This document shows positions 56,170 through 64,000 of a DNA stretch of 64,000 bases, piece by piece. Each line of letters begins with the position of its first letter. Position 1 is the stretch's first letter. The DNA is from Berberis thunbergii (lineage: Eukaryota; Streptophyta; Magnoliopsida; Ranunculales; Berberidaceae). The position numbers were made by a program, and so were the translations under genes. The stretch lies in assembly GCA_003290165.1 (NCBI GenBank), contig QNQO01006272.1, positions 186,001 through 250,000 of the forward strand. The letters run 5' to 3'. The notes under the pieces were generated by a model, which saw nothing but the letters and a program-made list of their open reading frames with translations, searched no databases and was not told the origin of the DNA.

Positions 56170-57320
56170 CATACTGTACGAATTGGCCAAACCATCGTTC
56201 TCTGACGCACTCATGGTGACTCCTATGTCGACAAAGTTCACTCCACCAAAGTTCGAGGCTTACAATGGCACCATCGATCCGACAGACCATCTGCGACACT
56301 TCTACCACATGATGGCATTGAAAGAAAGCACAAAGTTCATCATGTGCCGAACATTTTCAACCAGTCTCACCTCCACAACAATGAATTGGTTCAACAGCCT
56401 ACCACCAAGGCCGATAGACTCCTTGCAAGCACTAGTTATTGTCTTCATCACGAGGTTCATCGGCAATTAGCAGATGGGAAAGGGCTGACACTACTTGCTT
56501 CACATCAAGAAAAAGCCCAAAGAAACTATAAGGGAGTATGTCACTCATTTTACTAACAAGTTGACCATAATTGACGACCGCAGGGATAATACGGCCATAG
56601 CCACCTTTTTCTCCAAACTAAAAAGGGGACCATTTTCGATTATCTGAACCTAACCCCACGAAGAACATGGTGACCCTATTAAAGACCGCCCAAAAACACA
56701 TCATTCTCGAGGATATGGTGGCTATTAAGAAGAAAAACAAATCCAAGAGGGAAGGCCACTCAAAGAGGCGAGAAAAGATAGAAGAAATAATGAGAGAGGA
56801 CAGACCGCGAAAGGATAACGCTCAATCAAAAAGGCATCAGACCGACAGGAGATCCGAATTTAACCAACATGAGCCCGAAAAGCTCCAATCTACTAGGCCC
56901 AGGTGTGAACGGGTGACAAGTGTGGTGAAGAAGACATATAAACCATACATGGCCTTGAAAACAAGTCAATCGAGCATACAGAAGTCCATTGTTAAATAGG
57001 AAGACATCAACTGGCCGCTCAAAATGAGAGGAAACCCGGAGGGGCGAGATTAGAGCAAATATTACTCTTTCCACAAGGATCACGGACAAGACACCGAAGA
57101 CTGCTACAATTTGAAAGACAAGATCGAGTACTAGATTCAAAGAAGACGACTCGAGGAATTCGCCAGGCTGCCAGAAAAGCAACCCAAATGGGAAAGAGAA
57201 GGTGGACGTCGCTGCAGGATCAAAAGAGTAACCTAGAGAACTGATATACGCCTTGCATTGCATAGCTAGAGGAAATGAACAATCTAGCCAATCAAAGAAG
57301 CGACCAATGATACCGCCCAC
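56170..57320 (+). pseudogene. gag: Gypsy gag, broken
   Basis: The gag core reads KFTPPKFEAYNGTIDPTDHL then RHFYHMMALKES, TMNWFNSLPPRPIDS and VIVFITRFIGN (56183-56470). A shift then leads to KPKETIREYVTHFTNKLTII (near 56520). A Lys/Glu/Arg-rich charged stretch (56720-56900) and the zinc-knuckle-like YYSFHKDHGQDTEDCYNLKD (near 57060) follow. Normally the knuckle region reads C.FH..HGH.TE.C; here the first Cys is Ser. Stops occur near 56469, 56646 and 56998. It is non-functional, and the capsid function is known from the family only. Confidence 0.8.
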
Positions 57321-57395
57321 TCTAGCTTAACTATATCGAAGTAGGAGTGCCACCATCATCGAACGAGAATAGAAGAGCCACTAAAACAACTCACA

Positions 57396-57760
57396 ATGGG
57401 AAACACAGAGAAATTCACACTTCAGGCGAAGATCAACCAACTGGCCGAGTTTGAAGAACTCCCTAACAAACGCAAACTTGATCCACATTATCTCTAACAA
57501 GGTCAACAACACCTCCTCCATTACTGACAACGGAGCCGACGCAAACAAATTTGATAAAACTTGATTTAAAAATTCATGGAAGCCTTGGCAGTTGGTGCTG
57601 ATGTGAGCGTGATTGGCCAATTTGGTGTTGGATTCCACTCGCTCACCGGAATCACCTGTCAAGAGCACACACCTAAGGATTTTATCAAGAAGCATTCCGA
57701 GTTCATTAGCTACCTCGTGACAATATACGTAATGAAAGGCTATCAAAACTACAAGAGAAA
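57396..57760 (+). pseudogene. HSP90 chaperone fragment with internal deletions
   Basis: Blocks of the HSP90 N-terminal ATPase domain appear in order. NTEKFTLQAKINQL follows the start at 57396. Near 57470-57540 comes TNKRKLDP with HIISNKVNNTSSITDNG in a shifted frame. MEALAVGADVSVIGQFGVGF (57576) contains the glycine-rich ATP-lid segment. DFIKKHSEFISYLVTIYV (57682) is the end of the domain. Large parts between the blocks are missing, including the ELISNASDA segment. Frames change and stops occur near 57555. It lies between gag remnants and the 70-bp array in the same orientation. I infer capture by the retrotransposon followed by decay; insertion of the element beside an old HSP90 pseudogene is the alternative. 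Confidence 0.82.
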
Positions 57761-58189
57761 CATGAAGGAAGAAGTTGCAACGAATGAGTTAAGCACAGAC
57801 ACAGTCCACTCAAGGCAAGGCAACATTAAAACACACTCCAGGGCGATACGAAACCAAACCCGATCTAAGATCAGACACAAATACCCTTCAAACAACAAGG
57901 GTACGCAAGAATCAACCCTCTATCGTCATAAGAAACAAAATCGAACAGTAGTCAAAGAGACGCAATGCATAGAGGCTCGGGAAACAAAGAGAAGATGAGT
58001 ACGAATGAGATTTCACAAGCAAACCCTACAACATAACGTAGCCTTATGAGAAGAGAATGACAACTACTATTATAGATTGTTAAGCACCCCAAATGGGATT
58101 ATCAATAAAACTCTGAGTTCAAACTCTTCATCTTATGTCCAAGTAGTAAAATTATGGCATCAAAGCCAAGCAATGTGAAGCAATTAATA

Positions 58190-59100
58190 TGTCAAACCAC
58201 GAACAAAAGGCCAGGACGTATAAGTCAGACACAAACAACAAACTTCTGGTCCGATCAACCACGAAGTAAAAGTTGAGACAAAAAAGTCAACTTACTCGTA
58301 AAAACTTCGGGTCGACCGATATGTCAGACAATGAAGTAAAAGTTGGGACAACAAGTCAACTTACTCGTAAAAAGTTTGGATTGAGCAATGCATCGAACAA
58401 CAAAGTAAAAGTTGGGATGAACAAGTCAACTTACTCGTAAAAACTTCGAGCCGAACCAATGCGTCGAACAACGAAGTAAAAGTTACGACAAACAAGTCAA
58501 CTTACTCGTAAAAACTTCAGACCGACCAATATGTCAAATCATGAAGTAAAAGTTGGGACAAACAAGTCAACTTACTCGTAAAAACTTCAGTCCAACCAAT
58601 GTGTCGAACAATGAAGTAAAAGTTGGGACAAACAAGTTCACTTACTTGTAAAAACTTCGGACCGACTGATTTGTCAAATCATGGAATAAAAGTTGGGATA
58701 AAGCAGTCAACTTACTTGTAAAAACATTGGACGGACCAATGCGTAAGACAACAAAGTAAAAGTTGGGACAAACAAGTCAACTTACTTGTAAAACCTTTGG
58801 ACCGACTAATATGTCGGAACACAAAGTAAAAAGTCTGGACGTGTAAGATGCAAAAGTAAAAAAATCATTATGGCCAAATAACATGTCAGACCATGAAGTA
58901 AAAGTCTGAACGGGTAAGTAAAAACGTAAAAGTAAAAATTCTTTGAGCCAACTAATATGCCGGACAACAAAGTGAAGGTCTGGAGGTAAGTCAAGACGCG
59001 TTAGTAAAAACACCTTCTGACCGACTAATATGTCAGACTACGAAGTAAAAGTCTAGACATATAAGTCAAGACGTATTCACAAAGCCTTCTGGCACGATCA
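58190..59100. repeat. 70-bp tandem array, about 12 units
   Basis: The word AAGTAAAAGTT recurs at steps of exactly 70 bases at about 58263, 58333, 58403, 58473, 58543, 58613, 58683 and 58753. More diverged 72-73 base units follow at about 58823, 58896, 58969 and 59042. Each unit also carries GACAAACAAGTCAACTTACT and CGACCAATATGTC. Such arrays are known between coding region and 3' LTR in some gypsy lineages. Open readings on the minus strand are repeat artefacts. Confidence 0.92.
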
Positions 59101-59105
59101 ATACG

Positions 59106-62100
59106 TCAGACCTGATTACACCCAAACAGTACACGCGGTCAATTGCAGTAAAGAATGGGGTGTCGATCCCACGAGGAAAAAAGATCTACAAAATAAGGTT
59201 AAGGAAAACAAACTATGCGAAACTAAAGTTAATAAATTCTAACAAATTTAAAATACGAAATTGAATTTAATTTAATGAAAATTAAGTTTGAAAAAATCAC
59301 AAGGTTCCAATAATCCCTCCTAGACTTCACGTACCAACTAGTATTGATTCGCTATGATGACTCAACTACGTGTTTCACATCCCAAACGACGTAATCGGAA
59401 AAATAATCTTTTAATCATTAATATACCCTAATGTAAATGAATTTTAGATTTCACTTCTTCTAAGAAAACACAAAGGTCTGTCATATGTGATATCCTAAAC
59501 TTACGATATATCCGGAGACAATACCGTAATAAATGACGGTCACATATAACTAACCTACTGGAATCAATTAATTCTTAAACATTCCACACATAAGAAAAAC
59601 GTGACTAAACTTATATGGAGAAGAAAAGATAATCACCGGAGTAAAAATAATCTACAAAGAAATCTATGAAATCCTTGTCACTAGAACAATATAAATTTCT
59701 ATATTAAATAAAAGTGAGAATCATTAAACATCATTATTCATCGTGAAAACTCAAAGCGAATCAAATGCTAATTTAGTGCGTTACATCTAGGAGTTCACCT
59801 CTTCACCTTGCGTGGGGTTTAGTGACTCATGGTAGTGGTGGTCACAGCATCACTGGAGGCGGAATCCATCACTTTCTGTATGCGCACGAATCCCAAGAAA
59901 AAAGAGCTAAAAAGGCTTTGTGGTGGCTCTTACAGATTCTCGGGGTGTCACTAGCCAAAATCGTTTTTTCAGTTTTGAAAAACAGCTTCTCCCGCGCGAA
60001 TTCGCTGCTTCTGCTGGTTCGTCTTCTCCAACGCGACAGCGCCCTGCTCCGCCGCTTTGACTGCGCTCTTCGGGAGCTCCTTCGTCGTCCGAACGTCTCC
60101 GGCAACTGCAAGAACAGAGAGAAGGTGAGGGAACAGTGGAATCAACACAAACGCGAAGGAGGACGAGTTATAGGGAACGAAACAGGGAGGTGCCCTGTCT
60201 GTTTCGCGGTGGTAGCGAGCCTGTCGCGGTGGTGGTGGCTCTAAAAGAGATAGGCGTGGAGGAGGGAGAAACCGTGGAGAAGAGAGAAAGAGGAAGGAGG
60301 GCGACTGCGAGGGAGAGAAACAGGGTGGTGCTCCCTGTTTCGCGGCAGTACCGTGCGCGCGGTGGTGGCGATGGTGCTCGGGTGGTGGAGGCGGTGTTAT
60401 GGACAGAGAAGACTGTGGCGAGGTGAAGGAAAGACAGGGACAGGGTGCGAGGCTTGGACGGTGGCGAGGTCGGTGTTTGTACCGTGAAACAGGGTGGTTA
60501 GTGACTGTGGCGAGGACGGTGGCTGGTTAGTGGCGAGAGACACAGGGCTCTGCCTAGTTGGAGGTGGAGATGGTGGCTGGAAAAGAGAGGAAGGTCAGAA
60601 AACGTGGAAGATAATAGTGTTTAAAGAGAAGGCAAGAGAGAAACCTAAATAGGGTTCCCCTATTTCCTTGTTAGGCTGGGCTTAGGATTCTAGCTTTCTA
60701 GGCTTGGGCTTGGTTAAAGTAAGTGGACCATGCTTATTCGGGTTAGGCTTAGATGTGTGAACCAATCTTTTGTACCACCGCTAGAATCAACAAATTAATC
60801 ATTTTATCAAATTATCGCCTTAATGCGATTTTATCGTTCACGCGCGCAGATTCCTACAAAAACATAAAAATTGAAATAATTACAATAAAATATATTAATT
60901 GAAGCACTAACATATATAAATTAAGGGATATATTTTGTAATAATTACGTGTATATCAAATACCTCTAAACCTATATTTGCTAGTCCTCGAGCAAAACAAA
61001 ATAAAGAATAAAATCCTAACTCACTTTCGTAGGAATCACGGTTGCACTTACCTTAACGTGCAACAAGGCTTTAAACCTCTAGATTACCTCTAAAGGACGA
61101 GTTATAGTCTAGTGAGGGTTTCCAGAAATGCTACCCCCAAACATTACTGACTCAATAATACAAAATCTATTTTCTAAAAACATAATGCAAAACATATGAA
61201 CATTCCCTTTTATTTCCCTTAGAGTATTTTTCTGATTGCTTATAATTCAAGAAAAACAACAAACTAATAATGTCACAAAAGTATATTAATAGAGTACAAT
61301 AATTTAACAGTATCTAAAGGTTAAATGAATTTCATAATCATTCTCAACTCGAAGTGTGTGTGTGAGGAGTCTTATCAACATAACTCTTCATCTCATAGTA
61401 AAGATGTGACAAGATAACATTTAGAAAAGACGTTTCGACTACAATTCTCATGTCGCTCAGAAATGAAACGCTCAGAGATTGGGCACTCAGTTTATATGTG
61501 AGGAAAAAAATATACTATGAAAAATGCAAACGTCTCACATATAATTATCATGAAAAATGGAATTTTCAAAGAGTGAAATGAATATGATCTCATGGACCGG
61601 AATATTGATTACTTTTGAGAATGTTAAATCAAACACCATAGTTCTTGCCTATTCAATCTCCACATCTATTAAGCTAACTTTCACTTAAGATCAATCAGGT
61701 CTTTACTAGGTTGTATTGGGGCTTGGATTAAGGCAAACAATAAGGGACAAAAAGGATACAAAGATTTTCTAAGAATGGATACACCCTTGAATAAAACATA
61801 GGGCATTGAAGAACAAATCAATGTTGTACACCATTAACTTTTTCTTCATTATTTTCTTCTTCAATCGCATTTTTTTTTGACATGCTTTTCCCCATTGATA
61901 CAATCCAACACTTTTACTTCGAGGGCGCATGAAATATCTTTTTTTATTATTATTTTTGTATTTGCCCATTCCATAAATATATCTCACCGGATACATTCTC
62001 AGAAAATTGGGTAAGGATAAAATAATAAAGATATTACTCCTTGGTTGGAGTAGGTATTGGGAATGGGGATAACAAAGAAAAGGCTATCTAAAGGCTCAAA

Positions 62101-63230
62101 GGGCTGCAAATGGATATTTATTATTGGGTAGGCTAAAAGGCTAAAAATGGTTTAAAGAAAGAAATGCCTATATCACTTCATAAGTTCTAGTTAGTACTAG
62201 GACATCTCAACTAAATAAAGCAAGAAGTTCTAGTGTAAAGATTCAATTTTTATGTCATTCTTAAAGCAATCAATAAGAAAATCAAGAATAATGAGATCAT
62301 CAATGAAATAATGCGGACTCAAGAAAAATCAGAGTGTAGTTAATAACCCTCAAGAAATAAAGAATGGCTCCAAACTCACAAGGGTTAAGTCTCCACTATT
62401 ATTCTAAGGTTTTCTAATTCAATACCTCACTAATCAACTTCAAATCATGTTGACTTGGCTTATAGTGCATGAATAGTCGAGTTGAAAAGTCTCACGAAAT
62501 ACATCTAACATAAGGATAATATCAAATATCATGTTTTCCACTAATATAACTATGTGACACGTGCTAGTATGCGTTTTCTCAAAATTAAAGCAACAAAATC
62601 ATTCTCTAAAATTAAAAAGGACTCAAAACCTCTTTATTTTTTTATTTTTTTTATTTTTTATATTCACCAAGAGTTCGGATTTCAAATGCATTTTCAAGAA
62701 GATTTTACACAATTACCATAATCATCTAAGTATTCAATGGAGATTGAGTAGAACAGAAAAATGACTCGGTTTAATTGTAAAATACGTTTTAAACTCAAAG
62801 ATTTTTGAAAATTGCATAAAAAAATCTAATAAACCACACCCCCAAACCTAAAGCAAACATTGTCCTCAATGTATAAAATAATAATCCTGACAAATCAAGG
62901 CAAAAGAAAATAGGAAGGTTAGAGTGATATTACCATGGTGAAGCTTTTTACCAATTTCGATGAAATTTTCCACCAATGAACGCTCAGAAATATAAGAATC
63001 GTGGAGTTTTCATTAGAAATTGATAAAATGCAGACTCGACATTAACAAAGAAAACAAAAAAAGGCAAGTTGTAAGTCAAAACTGTTATGGAGCTAACGAG
63101 TATGAGTGAAACACAACTAAATAGGGTACTCGAAAATCAATCCACACTAACAGCAAAGACACACAACTAAGGCTAGGTTGCCTCCTAGGAGCGCTTGGTT
63201 TAACGTCTTCAGCCCGACATATATTCTCCC
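59106..63230 (-). other. Non-coding body of an Athila-like gypsy element
   Basis: Phrases such as GGGGTGTCGATCCCACGAGG (59158), ACCCCCAAACATTACTGACT-like text (61135), CCCCCAAACCTAAAGC with TTGTCCTCAATG (62848) and TAGGTTGCCTCCTAGGAGCG (63173) are typical of non-coding parts of large plant gypsy elements lying 3' of a gag-type gene. No pol motif is visible. A GC-richer stretch at 59820-60640, with CGGTGGTGGCG and GGAGGGAG words, is noticeably different in composition and may be host-derived. I see no gene in it. An LTR edge could lie near 59115 but is not proven. Confidence 0.45.
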
Positions 63231-64000
63231 TCATGAAAGATATACCATGAAGTGACGAGGAAGAACATAGGAAACATTCACCTTCAAACCTAGTCTATGA
63301 TATAAATGAGTCAAAAGGGTTAAGGAATCGTATACCAACAACCTGAAAAGTTGAGGATCAATCCACTCAAAAATAGCAACCACCTGATGTTTCCTCTTGA
63401 TAGTGCATAGATCCTTGATAATCCTCGCATAAGTTGGTACCTGTTTAATCACATGCAGCAAAGGTAAGTTAATTTTAACCTGTTTCAAGTGTTCTAGAAT
63501 CTCACCATGCATTTTCGATTTCTTTCCAGTAGGTCTTAGTGCTTGAGGAAAAGGAACTGATACTGGAATGTTCTTGTTGGGCTCATCCTCAGGGATGCTC
63601 TCATTTGCACTTGGGGAGGTGCTTATAGTTGTGGACAAGCTTGACCCATCTAAAATCTTACCACTCCGAGTAGCGATGGCATTAACCTTTTTGATATTCT
63701 GAGAGTCTGAAGTAAAGGTTTGTGCCATAAGTTGGCCCTTCGAATTTGTTTGAGGCTGTGACGAAAATTGGCCCCGAGCTTGTACTGTTAATGAACTTGT
63801 CAGCTTGGTTATTTGGCTTTTGATCTCCTTGTTCTCCTCTGCCAACTGTGTCAATGCAACCTCAATTTTTTGATTAGTTTTACCTTGTGCCTCTATAAAT
63901 GCATGTAATGTGTCTAATAAGGAACTTCTGTTAGATTGTGCATTGTATGGAGGTGCAGGGTATGACATAGGTGGTTGTGCATGTGAGTGTGTAGGTTGGT
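63231..64000 (-). CDS. gag: Athila-like Ty3/gypsy gag C-terminal part, cut by window end
   Basis: An open minus-strand reading of 245 residues from 63968 that may begin beyond the window. It holds a helical stretch IEVALTQLAEENKEIKSQIT, an Asn/Gln/Ser-rich linker, NAIATRSGKILDG and VPFPQALRPTGKKSKMHGEI. LEHLKQVKINLPLLHVIKQV with PTYARIIKDLCTIKRK follows. This last part is the hallmark junction before the protease in Athila-type elements. After TIKRKHQV the family continues into protease and RT. Here the similarity ends within about 55 residues and the frame stops at 63231, so pol is deleted or replaced. The reading itself is open, so a GAG-like product is possible, but function is doubtful. 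Confidence 0.75.
   Translation of the reverse strand, partial: QPTHSHAQPPMSYPAPPYNAQSNRSSLLDTLHAFIEAQGKTNQKIEVALTQLAEENKEIKSQITKLTSSLTVQARGQFSSQPQTNSKGQLMAQTFTSDSQNIKKVNAIATRSGKILDGSSLSTTISTSPSANESIPEDEPNKNIPVSVPFPQALRPTGKKSKMHGEILEHLKQVKINLPLLHVIKQVPTYARIIKDLCTIKRKHQVVAIFEWIDPQLFRLLVYDSLTLLTHLYHRLGLKVNVSYVLPRHFMVYLS

Larger units (their letters stand above)
55636..59105 (+). mobile_element. Gypsy-type element with gag, HSP90 fragment and 70-bp repeats, no visible pol
   Basis: After the primer site come a gag region, an internally deleted HSP90 reading in the same orientation and a 70-bp tandem array. I found no protease, reverse transcriptase, RNase H or integrase motif on the plus strand. 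This layout recalls non-autonomous GAG-only gypsy elements (TR-GAG) and tandem-repeat-rich Tat-type elements. The 3' LTR is absent before 59105, so the element is incomplete or interrupted. Confidence 0.6.

Noticed and set aside
56826..57320. 164-residue minus-strand open reading opposite the gypsy gag
   Set aside because: Antisense shadow of the gag region; the plus strand carries the recognisable gag and zinc-knuckle motifs.
58190..59100. Evenly spaced repeats that could suggest a CRISPR array
   Set aside because: Plant nuclear context, units are full tandem repeats without unique spacers, no cas genes, and they lie in a gypsy element.

Overview
This is nuclear DNA of a flowering plant, most likely a eudicot. 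The signs are spliced fragments of plant genes, Ty1/copia and Ty3/gypsy retrotransposons, and hAT, Mutator (MULE) and CACTA DNA transposons. AT-rich spacers with long A/T runs and plant-type tRNA-derived SINEs fit as well. I cannot name the genus from sequence alone. I see no gene I would call intact. Nearly everything recognisable is a broken host gene, a gene fragment or a transposable element.

Layout. 0-3.7 kb: a CDC45-like replication gene with a probable leader intron, broken by three frameshifts and three stops. 3.7-11 kb: spacers holding two SINEs, three hAT-type elements and two tandem duplications. 11.3-14.4 kb: a long-inverted-repeat element, a truncated MULE 5' end and a truncated hAT element. 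14.7-19.3 kb: a complete but mutated copia element (minus strand, 241-bp LTRs, TSD CCACG). 20-22 kb: two hAT MITEs and a MULE-OTU remnant. 22.6-24.7 kb: a 2.05-kb palindrome with about 1-kb arms. 24.7-28.6 kb: a probable solo LTR and a broken MULE with transposase, SWIM and OTU-protease parts. 29.8-31.9 kb: a broken plant-mobile-domain (PMD/MAIN-like) gene on the minus strand. 32.6-33.6 kb: another hAT.

34.8-41.5 kb: an ALKBH6-like dioxygenase gene split by a 1.16-kb hAT element inside the exon that encodes the iron-binding HxD motif, and by a 4.8-kb CACTA element inside its last exon. 42-49 kb: nested insertions, namely a copia element, a dynamin-related-protein fragment and a hAT element, possibly all inside an older hAT. 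49-54.7 kb: more hAT and MULE MITEs and a LINE 3' end. 54.9-59.1 kb: a gypsy element with LTR, primer site and gag but no visible pol. It carries an internally deleted HSP90 fragment and about a dozen 70-bp tandem repeats. 59.1-64 kb: non-coding sequence and the gag of an Athila-like gypsy element on the minus strand, running off the window.

The main theme is one family of Ac-like elements (ends TAGGG(G/A)TGG...CCA(C/T)CCCTA, 8-bp target duplications) that inserted at least seven times, often beside other elements. I did not find a convincing undescribed functional system. The observations most worth checking are the doubly interrupted ALKBH6 gene, the 2-kb palindrome, the HSP90 fragment inside a pol-less gypsy element and the recurring CTTATAG(A) target site.
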